Of a DNA stretch of 64,000 nucleotides, positions 16,858 to 25,420 are shown piece by piece. The stretch is taken from positions 3,207,501-3,271,500 of the forward strand of contig NZ_PDJB01000001.1 of assembly GCF_002563895.1 (NCBI RefSeq), read 5' to 3'. Position 1 is the first letter of the stretch. Each line of letters begins with the position of its first letter. The notes under the pieces were generated by a model, which searched no databases, was not told the DNA's origin, and saw nothing but the letters and a program-made list of their open reading frames with translations. The position numbers were made by a program, and so were the translations under genes. The DNA is from Pseudomonas lurida (lineage in GTDB: Bacteria; Pseudomonadota; Gammaproteobacteria; Pseudomonadales; Pseudomonadaceae).

Positions 16858-18411
16858 ATGATCAGTGCCGCTGTAGATATTCAGGGAGAGCGTGTCAGTC
16901 CATCGGTAGGGGGGCCTCTGTTGGCCGACCTGCCCAGCACTGTGCGGCCGATCGTGAGTCAGAATCCTAATCGCAAGAAAGTCCTGTTTGTGACCTCCGA
17001 GTTTGCCGACCTGGTGAAAACCGGCGGCCTGGGCGATGTGTCGGCGGCCCTGCCGCGCGCCATGGCCCACCTGCACGATGTGCGGGTGCTGATTCCAGGT
17101 TATCCGCAGGTAATGGAAAGCGACAACCCGATCCATATCATCGGTGAGCTGGGTGGCCACGCCGCGCTGCCGCCGTGCAAGATCGGGCGCATGGACCTCA
17201 AGGACGGCCTGGTCATCTATGTACTGATCTGCCCCGAGCTCTATGAGCGCGAAGGCACCCCGTACGGCGCCAACAACGGTCGCGACTGGCCGGACAACCA
17301 TATTCGTTTCGCCCGCCTGGGCCTGGCCGCTGCCGACATGGCCGCCAACCTCGCACAGATCCACTGGTGCCCGGACCTGGTGCACGCCCACGACTGGCCC
17401 GCTGGCCTGGCGCCGGCCTATATGCACTGGCGCGGGTCACGCACCCCGACGCTGTTCACCATTCATAACCTGGCGTATCAGGGCGTAGTGAGCCTGGCGT
17501 CCACGCCGGAACTGGGCATTCCGCCTCATGCCCTGCAACAGGAAGGCATGGAGTTCTACGGCAAGATGTCGTTCCTCAAGGCCGGTATGGCGTATTCCAG
17601 CCACATCACCACCGTGAGCGCCACCTACGCCCAGGAAATCACCACCCCTGAATTCGGTTGCGGCCTGGATGGCTTTTTGGCCAGCAAGACCCAGCAAGGT
17701 TTGCTCAGCGGCATTCCCAATGGCATCGAAGACAGCTGGGAAACATCTACCGACCCGCACCTGACGCACAACTTCAACATCGGCGACTGGGAAGGCAAGG
17801 CAGTGAATGCCGCACAAGTGCGCAACCTGTTCGGCCTCCATGACTCGACGGGCCCGCTGTTCGCCGTAGTCTCGCGCCTGGTGTTCCAGAAGGGCCTGGA
17901 CCTCACGGAAGCCGTTGCCAGCTTTATCGTAGAGCAAGGTGGCCAGATTGCGATCATCGGCCGCGGCGAGCCGGAAGAAGAAAACGCCATGCGTGAATTG
18001 GCGCTGCGCTTCCCGGGCCAGATCGGTGTGCGTATCGGCTTTAACGAGACCGATGCCCGTCGCATGTTCGCCGGCAGCGATTTCCTGCTGATGCCATCGC
18101 GCTACGAGCCCTGCGGCCTGAGCCAGATGTACGCCCAGCGCTTTGGGTCGCTCCCGGTCGCACGCAATACCGGCGGCCTGGCAGACACTATCGAAAACGG
18201 TGTGACCGGTTTTCTGTTCAATGAATCCACCGTCGACAGCTACAAAGAAGCCTTGAGCCGTGCGTTCAAGGTGTTTGCCTTCCCGGGCTTGCTCAACGCC
18301 ATGCGCTGCCGGGCAATGACCCAACCGTTCAACTGGAGCCAGGCGGTGGAACCCTACGCGGAACTGTATGAGCAACTGGTGGCTAAAGCACTGGGGAAAT
18401 CCGCTAAATAA
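16858..18411 (+). CDS. glgA: glycogen synthase
   Basis: A 517-residue GT5 starch/glycogen synthase. The KTGGLGDV motif (about residue 53) binds the sugar nucleotide. The C-terminal Rossmann domain holds VSRLVFQKGLDL and the PSRYEPCGLSQMYA nucleotide-binding loop followed by the NTGGL motif. I start at ATG 16858, with GGGAGAG four bases upstream; an ATG five codons earlier sits before the ribosome site. The enzyme adds glucose to alpha-1,4-glucan. No glgC is nearby. It leads a six-gene operon with treZ, malQ, treY, a DUF2934 gene and glgX, 20 bases before treZ. Confidence 0.94.
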   Translation: MISAAVDIQGERVSPSVGGPLLADLPSTVRPIVSQNPNRKKVLFVTSEFADLVKTGGLGDVSAALPRAMAHLHDVRVLIPGYPQVMESDNPIHIIGELGGHAALPPCKIGRMDLKDGLVIYVLICPELYEREGTPYGANNGRDWPDNHIRFARLGLAAADMAANLAQIHWCPDLVHAHDWPAGLAPAYMHWRGSRTPTLFTIHNLAYQGVVSLASTPELGIPPHALQQEGMEFYGKMSFLKAGMAYSSHITTVSATYAQEITTPEFGCGLDGFLASKTQQGLLSGIPNGIEDSWETSTDPHLTHNFNIGDWEGKAVNAAQVRNLFGLHDSTGPLFAVVSRLVFQKGLDLTEAVASFIVEQGGQIAIIGRGEPEEENAMRELALRFPGQIGVRIGFNETDARRMFAGSDFLLMPSRYEPCGLSQMYAQRFGSLPVARNTGGLADTIENGVTGFLFNESTVDSYKEALSRAFKVFAFPGLLNAMRCRAMTQPFNWSQAVEPYAELYEQLVAKALGKSAK

Positions 18412-18431
18412 TCAAAGGGAGGTTTTTATAG

Positions 18432-20177
18432 ATGCCGTTACGGACTCTGGAAACCTGGCCCCACGGCGCAATCATGCTGGACGCGCAACACACGCGTTTT
18501 GCCTTGTGGGCGCCAGACGCGTTTTATGTCAGCGTTGAATTGGAAAGCGGCAAGTCCGTCGCCATGCTGCCTCAGGCAGAAGGCTGGTTCGAAACAGAAA
18601 TAGCGTGCCCGGCGGGCACGCGCTACCGCTTCAATATCGATGGGGAGATGGATGTACCCGACCCTGCCTCCAGGGCCCAGGCCTCGGATGTGCACGGTTG
18701 GAGCGTGGTGGTCGACCCACTCGCCTATCAATGGCGTCACAGCCAATGGCAAGGCCGTCCCTGGCACGAGGCAGTCATCTACGAACTGCACGTCGGCGCA
18801 ATGGGGGGCTATGTCGGCATCGAGAAACACCTGCCACGCCTGGCTGAGCTGGGCATTACCGCGATTGAATTGATGCCTTTGGCGCAATTTCCCGGTGATC
18901 GCAACTGGGGCTACGATGGGGTCCTGCCCTACGCGCCCCAAGCCTCCTACGGTACTCCCGAACAGCTCAAGCACCTGATCGACAGCGCCCACGAGCATGG
19001 CCTGGCGGTGATCCTCGACGTGGTCTACAACCACTTCGGGCCCGACGGCAACTACCTGGGCCAGTACGCAACCGGGTTCTTCCAGGAAGACGTGCACACG
19101 CCATGGGGCGCGGGTATCGACTTCGATCGGCGTGAAGTCCGGGACTTCTTCCTTGATAACGCCCTGATGTGGTTGCTCGAGTATCGCTTCGACGGCCTGC
19201 GCCTGGACGCGGTGCACGCCATCGATAACCCGGATTTTCTCAAGGAACTTGCTCACCGTGTTCGCGAACAGGTGGACGCGGGTCGGCACGTCTGGCTGAC
19301 GCTGGAAAACGAGCTTAACCAGGCCAGCCTCCTGCAGCACGATTTCGACGCGCAATGGAATGATGATTTCCATAACGTCCTGCATGTATTGCTGACCGGC
19401 GAAACCGACGCCTATTACCGCGATTTTGCCGAAGAACCTACCGCCAAGCTGGCCCGCTGCCTGGGCGAAGGCTTTATCTACCAGGGGCATACCACGCGGC
19501 ATGGTCATGAGCGTGGTGAACCCAGTGCGCACCTGCCGCCGAGCGCATTCGTCGCGTTCCTGCAAAACCATGACCAGATCGGCAACCGGGCCCTGGGCGA
19601 GCGTCTGCATCAACTCTGCGCGCCGCAGGCATTGGAGGCTGCAACCGCCCTGTTGCTGCTCTCGCCGATGATCCCGATGATGTTCATGGGCGATGAGAAC
19701 AACGCCAGCGAGCCGTTCCTGTTTTTCACCGATCATCATGGCGAACTGGCCGAAGCGGTGCGCGAAGGCCGACGCAATGAATTCAAGGATTTCGCGGCGT
19801 TCCAAGACCCGGAGCGACGCGAACACATCCCCGACCCCAATGCCCTGCCGACGTTTTTGCAGACAGCCCCAAGCTTCGACGAAAACGCGCACACCCAGCT
19901 TTACCGCGCGTTGCTGAGCCTGCGCCACCGCCACATCGTGCCGCATTTGCCTGGCAGCGTGGCCCTGGGTGCCGAGGTCTTGGCCGAGGGTGCCGTGACC
20001 GCCCGCTGGCGCCTGGGCGATGGCAGCGTGCTGCAGATCGACCTCAACCTGGGCACCACGCCCCTGGACCGCCCGGCAACGGCGCCTGTTCTTTTTGAAA
20101 CGCCTGCCAACGCTGGCGCTCACCTGCCGCCGTACAGCGCACGCGTTACCTTATCCCCTGTTGGAGAGCACCCTTGA
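18432..20177 (+). CDS. treZ: malto-oligosyltrehalose trehalohydrolase
   Basis: A 581-residue GH13 enzyme that releases free trehalose from maltooligosyl-trehalose. An N-terminal carbohydrate-binding beta domain (FALWAPDAFYVSVELE) precedes the barrel. Catalytic features are the nucleophile Asp in LRLDAVHAID (about residue 258), the acid Glu in LTLENELN and the NHDQIGNRALGER motif. GGGAGG lies 9 bases before ATG. Its stop overlaps the malQ TTG start (TTGA), so treZ and malQ are coupled. Works on the product of TreY from the same operon. Confidence 0.95.
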   Translation: MPLRTLETWPHGAIMLDAQHTRFALWAPDAFYVSVELESGKSVAMLPQAEGWFETEIACPAGTRYRFNIDGEMDVPDPASRAQASDVHGWSVVVDPLAYQWRHSQWQGRPWHEAVIYELHVGAMGGYVGIEKHLPRLAELGITAIELMPLAQFPGDRNWGYDGVLPYAPQASYGTPEQLKHLIDSAHEHGLAVILDVVYNHFGPDGNYLGQYATGFFQEDVHTPWGAGIDFDRREVRDFFLDNALMWLLEYRFDGLRLDAVHAIDNPDFLKELAHRVREQVDAGRHVWLTLENELNQASLLQHDFDAQWNDDFHNVLHVLLTGETDAYYRDFAEEPTAKLARCLGEGFIYQGHTTRHGHERGEPSAHLPPSAFVAFLQNHDQIGNRALGERLHQLCAPQALEAATALLLLSPMIPMMFMGDENNASEPFLFFTDHHGELAEAVREGRRNEFKDFAAFQDPERREHIPDPNALPTFLQTAPSFDENAHTQLYRALLSLRHRHIVPHLPGSVALGAEVLAEGAVTARWRLGDGSVLQIDLNLGTTPLDRPATAPVLFETPANAGAHLPPYSARVTLSPVGEHP

Positions 20178-22258
20178 GCGAAGCGAACCTGGAAATCCTC
20201 GCCAGCCGAGCGGGCCTGGCCGTCGATTGGATCGACGCAAACGGCCGTCCGCAACGTGTGAAACCCGACGCCTTGCGCGCCGTTCTCAAAGGCCTGGGCC
20301 ACCCGGCCGACACGGATGCCGAGATTGACGCCAGCCTGCTCGAACTGGAGCAGGTGCAACACGATAAACACCTGCCTCCCCTGCTGACGATCGACAGCGG
20401 AGAAGGCCTGGACCTGGCCCGTTACTTCGAACCGGACACCCCGTGTCGGGTCAGCCTCGAAGACGGCGAAACCCTGGAACTGCGGCTCGACGGCAACGCC
20501 GTCATGCCCGGCGTCATTGCCCTCGGCTATCACCAGGTGCATATCGCTGACCAGACCTTCACCCTGGCCGTCGCGCCGACGCACTGCTACAGCGTCGCCG
20601 AAGCGGTCGACACCCAGCCCGCGCGCGCCTGGGGCCTGAGCGCGCAACTGTATGCCCTGCGTCGCCTGGGCGATGGCGGCTTTGGCGACACCCTGGCCCT
20701 GGAGCACCTGGCGCGTTCAGCGGCTGAGCGTGGCGCCGAAGCCCTGGCGATCAGCCCGATGCACGCAATGTTCAGCGCCGACACCGGGCGCTACAGCCCC
20801 TATTCACCGTCCAGCCGGCTGTTCCTCAACAGTCTGTACGCCTCGCCGGGCTGCATCCTCGGTGAACGCGAAGTGCGCAATGCCATCGAGGCAAGCGGGC
20901 TTGCGGACGAGTTGCACGACCTGGAGCAACACAGCCTGATCGACTGGCCGGCTGCCGCCAAGGCCAAGCAGCGGTTGTTGCGTGCGCTCTATGAAGACTT
21001 CCGCCACGGTCACCACCCCCAACACGCCGACTTCCAGAGCTTCCGTCAGGCCGGCGGTGAAGCCCTGGAAAACCACTGCCGCTTCGAAGCCGTGCAAGCG
21101 GCCCGCGCAGCAGCGGGTGAAGACCTCGACTGGCGTCATTGGCCTGAAGACTGGCGCACTCCGCAGAGCCCGGCCCTGGCGCAGTTCGCCGAAGACAACC
21201 GCGATGAGATCGGCTACTTCGCCTTCAGCCAATGGCTGATCGCCCGGTGCCTTGAGCGCGCGCAACAAGCCGCGCGCGGCAGTGGCATGGGCGTCGGTTT
21301 GATCGCCGACCTGGCCGTTGGCGCCGACGGCGGTGGCAGCCAAGCCTGGAGCCGCCAGGATGAATTGCTCGCCAACCTCACCGTCGGTGCGCCACCTGAC
21401 ATTCTCAACCGTGCCGGCCAGGGCTGGGGCATATCCGCGTTCTCCCCCGAAGGCCTCAAGCGCCATGGCTTTCGGGCCTTCATCGAGATGCTGCGTGCCA
21501 ACTTCGCGCATGCGGGCGGCTTGCGTATCGACCATGTGATGGGCCTGCAGCGCCTGTGGGTGATCCCCATGGACGCCTCGCCCAAGGAAGGCGCCTACCT
21601 GTATTACCCGGTGGACGACCTGCTGCGGCTGTTGGCCTTGGAATCCCACCGTCACCAGGCCATCGTTCTCGGTGAAGACCTGGGCACAGTGCCGGATGGC
21701 CTGCGCGAAAAACTGATCGCCCGCTCGATCCTGGGCATGCGTGTGCTGCTGTTCGAGCAAAACCACGATGGCCAGTTCAGGCCGATCCTCGATTGGCCCG
21801 ACGACGCCCTCGCCACCACCAGCACCCACGACTTGCCCACCCTCAACGGTTGGTGGCACAGCCGCGATATCGACTGGAACATTCAGTTGGGCCTGATCGA
21901 TGCGCCGACCGTGGAGCAATGGAGTGAGCACCGCCTGCGCGAACGCCAGGCCCTGCGCCAGGCCTTGAGCCAGGACCCGCAGAACTTCGTCGAAGAAATT
22001 CGCAATGAAACCGACCATATGATCGACGCCAGCGTGCGCTACCTGGGCCACACTCGCGCGCCCCTGGTGCTGCTGCCGCTGGAGGACGCCCTCGGCGTGG
22101 AAGAGCAGGCCAACCTGCCTGGCACCACCGACACCCATCCTAATTGGCGCCGCCGCCTGCCGGGTGAGGCGTCCAGCCTGCTCGACAATGCCGGCGCCGC
22201 CCGCCGCCTCGAACTGTTGGCCGTCGCGCGCAACCAAGCCTATGAGCGTGACCGATGA
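20174..22258 (+). CDS. malQ: 4-alpha-glucanotransferase
   Basis: A 694-residue GH77 amylomaltase that shuffles maltodextrin segments. Motifs in order: SPYSPSSRLFLNSLY near residue 210, LRIDHVMGLQRLW with the nucleophile Asp, LGEDLGTVP with the acid Glu, and STHDLPTLNGWW with the transition-state Asp. The N-terminal 160 residues form the extra beta domain found in long bacterial MalQ. The start codon is TTG, overlapping the treZ stop, with GGAGAG six bases upstream. It recycles the short chains left by TreY/TreZ and GlgX. Confidence 0.94.
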   Translation: MSEANLEILASRAGLAVDWIDANGRPQRVKPDALRAVLKGLGHPADTDAEIDASLLELEQVQHDKHLPPLLTIDSGEGLDLARYFEPDTPCRVSLEDGETLELRLDGNAVMPGVIALGYHQVHIADQTFTLAVAPTHCYSVAEAVDTQPARAWGLSAQLYALRRLGDGGFGDTLALEHLARSAAERGAEALAISPMHAMFSADTGRYSPYSPSSRLFLNSLYASPGCILGEREVRNAIEASGLADELHDLEQHSLIDWPAAAKAKQRLLRALYEDFRHGHHPQHADFQSFRQAGGEALENHCRFEAVQAARAAAGEDLDWRHWPEDWRTPQSPALAQFAEDNRDEIGYFAFSQWLIARCLERAQQAARGSGMGVGLIADLAVGADGGGSQAWSRQDELLANLTVGAPPDILNRAGQGWGISAFSPEGLKRHGFRAFIEMLRANFAHAGGLRIDHVMGLQRLWVIPMDASPKEGAYLYYPVDDLLRLLALESHRHQAIVLGEDLGTVPDGLREKLIARSILGMRVLLFEQNHDGQFRPILDWPDDALATTSTHDLPTLNGWWHSRDIDWNIQLGLIDAPTVEQWSEHRLRERQALRQALSQDPQNFVEEIRNETDHMIDASVRYLGHTRAPLVLLPLEDALGVEEQANLPGTTDTHPNWRRRLPGEASSLLDNAGAARRLELLAVARNQAYERDR

Positions 22259-25005
22259 AAGCACTGCCCCTGCGCGCTACCCAGCGCCTGCAATTCCATA
22301 AAGGTTTTACCCTCGACGATGCGGTGCCCCTGGTGCCGTATTTCGCCCGGCTGGGGATCAGCCACCTGTATGCCTCGCCACTGCTCAGTGCCCGGGCCGG
22401 CTCCATGCACGGCTACGATGTGGTCGACCCCACCAGCGTCAATCCGGAACTCGGCGGTGAGCCGGCCCTGCGCCGCCTGGTTGCCGCGTTGCGTGAACAC
22501 GACATGGGCCTGATCCTCGATATCGTCTCCAACCATATGGCCGTGGGCGGTGCCGACAACCCCTGGTGGCTGGACCTGCTGGAATGGGGGCGAATGAGCC
22601 CCTACAGCGAGTTCTTCGATATCCAGTGGCATTCGCCCGATCCTTTGCTCAAGGGTCAGTTGCTGATGCCGTTCCTCGGCAGTGACTACGGCGAAGCCCT
22701 GCAGACGGGCACCCTGACCTTGCAGTTCGATGCCGGCCACGGCACGTTCTACGTCGAGCATTACGAACACCGCTTCCCCATCTGCCCAAGGGATTACGCA
22801 GCGATCCTGGGCAATGACGCGCTGCTCCAGCCGCTGGCCGAGCGCTTCGGTGCCCTCGCCTACCAGGACGACGCCTACCATGAAGCGGCGTGGCTCAAGC
22901 AAGCGCTGGCCGAGCGCGCCACTGAGGTAATGCCTGCGATTGAGCAGCGCTTGAGTGCCTTCGACGGGCGCCAGCCTGAAGGTTTCAAGCGTTTGCACCA
23001 CCTGCTGGAACAACAAGCCTATCGCCTGGCCAGCTGGCGCACGGCGGCGGACGACATCAACTGGCGTCGCTTTTTCGATGTCAACGAACTCGGCGGTCTG
23101 CGCGTAGAGCGCACCGCAGTGTTCGAAGCCACCCATGGCAAGATTTTCGAACTGATCAGCGAAGGCCTGGTGGATGGCCTGCGCATCGACCATATCGACG
23201 GCCTGGCAGACCCGCGCGGTTACTGCCGCAAGCTACGCCGTCGCGTGGATGCGTTGTCCCCCGAGCGGCATTTGCCGATCTTCGTCGAGAAAATCCTCGG
23301 CGAAGGCGAAACCCTGCGTGAAGACTGGCAAGTAGACGGCACCACCGGCTACGAATTCATGAACCAGCTGTCGCTGCTGCAACATCACCCGGACGGCTTC
23401 GCGCCCTTGGCCGAGTTGTGGACCCACCACAGCGAACGACCTTCGGCGTTTATCGAAGAAGCACGGCTGGCACGCCAGCAGATCCTCAATGGCTCCCTCG
23501 GCGGCGATTTTGAAAGCGTGGCCCAGGCCCTGCTGCAAGTGGCCCGCGACGATGTGATGACCCGTGACCTGACCCTCGGCGCCATCCGCCGGGCGTTGCA
23601 GGAATTGATCGTGCACTTCCCGGTGTACCGCACCTACATCAGCGCGCGCGGCCGCAGTGCTGCCGACGACACGGTCTTCCAGCAGGCCATGGACGGCGCT
23701 CGCACGACCTTGGGCGAAGGCGACTGGCCGGTACTGGAGCACCTGGAAAACTGGCTGGGTGGGCAGCCTTGGCGCAATCGCCCGGTGGGCCGTGAGCGCA
23801 AGATCCTCAAGCATGCGTGCGTGCGCTTCCAGCAGCTGACCTCGCCCGCCGCTGCCAAGGCCGTGGAAGATACCGCGTTCTATCGTTCGGCGGTGTTGCT
23901 GTCGCGCAACGACGTCGGCTTCAGTACTGAGCAATTCAGCGCACCACTGGCTGATTTTCACGAGGTCAACCAGCAGCGCCTGCAGGCCTTCCCGGACAAC
24001 CTGCTGGCCACCGCCACCCACGACCACAAGCGCGGTGAAGACACCCGCGCGCGCCTGGCCGTGCTCAGTGAGTGCGCGCCGTGGTACGTCGAGCAGGTGG
24101 AGCATTGGCGCACCCTCGCCGCGCCATTGCGGGTCGATGCCAACGCGCCCTCAGCCGGCGATGAATTGATTCTCTACCAAGTCCTGCTGGGCAGCTGGCC
24201 GCTGGACCAGGGCGCTGACTTTGAAGGCTATCAGCAGCGCCTGTGGCAGTGGCAGCAGAAAGCCCTGCGCGAAGCCAAATTGCAAAGCAGCTGGAGCGCG
24301 CCCAACGAGGCGTATGAGCAAGGCGTCGAAGCCTTCCTGTCACGGCTGTTGCTCAGCGAGGAAGGCTATGCACTGCGCAGCGCCATCGGCGACGCCGCCC
24401 AGGCGATTGCCCCCGCCGGTGCGCTCAACGGCCTGGCGCAATCCTTGCTTCGCATCACCGTGCCGGGTGTGCCGGACCTGTACCAGGGCGATGAGTTCTG
24501 GGACTTCAGCCTGGTGGACCCGGACAACCGCCGTCCGGTGGATTTCAATGCGCGGCAACAGGCGTTGGACACCCCACCCGACATCGGCGAATTGCTGTTC
24601 AACTGGCGCGACGGGCGTATCAAGCAGGCGTTGATCGCTCAGGTACTGGCCTTGCGCAAAGCCCATCCCGAGCTGTTCCGCAACGGCGCCTATACGCCGC
24701 TGGAAGTGGTCGGCACACACGCCGGACGGGTCGTCGCTTTCTGTCGCGAACATCAAGGCAAACGCCTGCTGGTGGTGGTGCCACGCTGGTCGCATGACCT
24801 GCTTGAAAACGGTGTGCATCCCCAGATCAATGCGCAGGTTTGGGGCGATACGCGGGTGAAATTACCGTTCGCCGTACCAACTCAAAACTGGAAGGGACTT
24901 TTTCATACAGGCGCAGTCACACCAGACAAGGAGCTGTTGATCAGCACTGCCCTGGGGGATTTCCCGGTCAATGTCTTTATCAATCCTGATGATCAAGAAA
25001 GCTGA
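22255..25005 (+). CDS. treY: malto-oligosyltrehalose synthase
   Basis: A 916-residue GH13 enzyme that isomerises the reducing end of maltodextrin from alpha-1,4 to alpha-1,1, making maltooligosyl-trehalose. Motifs: YASPLLSARAGSMHGYDVVDP near the start, DIVSNHMAVGG, the nucleophile in LRIDHIDGLADP, the acid in VEKILGEGE and TATHDHKRGEDTRARL. Full length for the family (700-920). It overlaps malQ by four bases (ATGA). Partner of TreZ; together they turn glucan into trehalose. Confidence 0.95.
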   Translation: MKALPLRATQRLQFHKGFTLDDAVPLVPYFARLGISHLYASPLLSARAGSMHGYDVVDPTSVNPELGGEPALRRLVAALREHDMGLILDIVSNHMAVGGADNPWWLDLLEWGRMSPYSEFFDIQWHSPDPLLKGQLLMPFLGSDYGEALQTGTLTLQFDAGHGTFYVEHYEHRFPICPRDYAAILGNDALLQPLAERFGALAYQDDAYHEAAWLKQALAERATEVMPAIEQRLSAFDGRQPEGFKRLHHLLEQQAYRLASWRTAADDINWRRFFDVNELGGLRVERTAVFEATHGKIFELISEGLVDGLRIDHIDGLADPRGYCRKLRRRVDALSPERHLPIFVEKILGEGETLREDWQVDGTTGYEFMNQLSLLQHHPDGFAPLAELWTHHSERPSAFIEEARLARQQILNGSLGGDFESVAQALLQVARDDVMTRDLTLGAIRRALQELIVHFPVYRTYISARGRSAADDTVFQQAMDGARTTLGEGDWPVLEHLENWLGGQPWRNRPVGRERKILKHACVRFQQLTSPAAAKAVEDTAFYRSAVLLSRNDVGFSTEQFSAPLADFHEVNQQRLQAFPDNLLATATHDHKRGEDTRARLAVLSECAPWYVEQVEHWRTLAAPLRVDANAPSAGDELILYQVLLGSWPLDQGADFEGYQQRLWQWQQKALREAKLQSSWSAPNEAYEQGVEAFLSRLLLSEEGYALRSAIGDAAQAIAPAGALNGLAQSLLRITVPGVPDLYQGDEFWDFSLVDPDNRRPVDFNARQQALDTPPDIGELLFNWRDGRIKQALIAQVLALRKAHPELFRNGAYTPLEVVGTHAGRVVAFCREHQGKRLLVVVPRWSHDLLENGVHPQINAQVWGDTRVKLPFAVPTQNWKGLFHTGAVTPDKELLISTALGDFPVNVFINPDDQES

Positions 25006-25028
25006 AATTTTCTGTGAGGAGCATTGTG

Positions 25029-25301
25029 ATGAGTACTGAAGACAAACGCATACGCGAATTGGCGCATCAGATCTGGGAGTCTGAAGGCAAACCCCACGGC
25101 GAGGACGCACGACACTGGGAGATGGCACGCAAGCTGGCAGAAGCCGAAGCGTTGACGCCAAGCAAGCCCAAGGCCGCAGCCAAGCCCAAGCCAAGCGCCC
25201 CCAAGCCCCCCGCGAAAGCCAAGCCCTCCGCGCCGGCTGCCAGTAAACCAGCGCCACCGGCCGCGAAGAAACCGCCGGCACCGAAAAAGCCCAAGCCTTG
25301 A
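25029..25301 (+). CDS. DUF2934 protein with Ala/Pro/Lys tail
   Basis: A 90-residue protein: the first 40 residues are a DUF2934 domain (IRELAHQIWESEGKPHGEDARHWEMA), the rest a low-complexity tail of KPKPSAPKPPAKAKP-type repeats, very basic. GAGGAG lies 6 bases before ATG 25029. It always seems to travel with glucan/trehalose genes in Pseudomonas (PA2161-like), but its role is unknown; the basic tail could bind nucleic acid or the anionic surface of an enzyme. It lies between treY and glgX, with a hairpin after it. Confidence 0.85.
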   Translation: MSTEDKRIRELAHQIWESEGKPHGEDARHWEMARKLAEAEALTPSKPKAAAKPKPSAPKPPAKAKPSAPAASKPAPPAAKKPPAPKKPKP

Positions 25302-25308
25302 ACCCAAG

Positions 25309-25335
25309 CCTCTTGCCGGCGCCGTCGGCAAGAGG
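25309..25335 (+). terminator. hairpin between DUF2934 gene and glgX
   Basis: CCTCTTGCCG (25309-25318) / CGGCAAGAGG (25326-25335), 10-bp perfect stem with 7-nt loop, 8 bases past the stop. It lacks a clean T-run, so it may attenuate or process rather than fully terminate the operon transcript. Confidence 0.6.
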
Positions 25336-25420
25336 TGATTTCATTTTCCAGATTGTCAGCTGAAATTTCGTCAGCACGGCCGCGTTCGGCCTGAAAAAAG
25401 ACCTTTGCAGGAGCAACTCA

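Noticed and set aside
18438..20123. 561-residue minus-strand open frame
   Set aside because: Antisense shadow of treZ; the plus strand carries all GH13 catalytic motifs.
20804..22264. 486-residue minus-strand open frame
   Set aside because: Antisense shadow of malQ, no recognisable motif or ribosome site.
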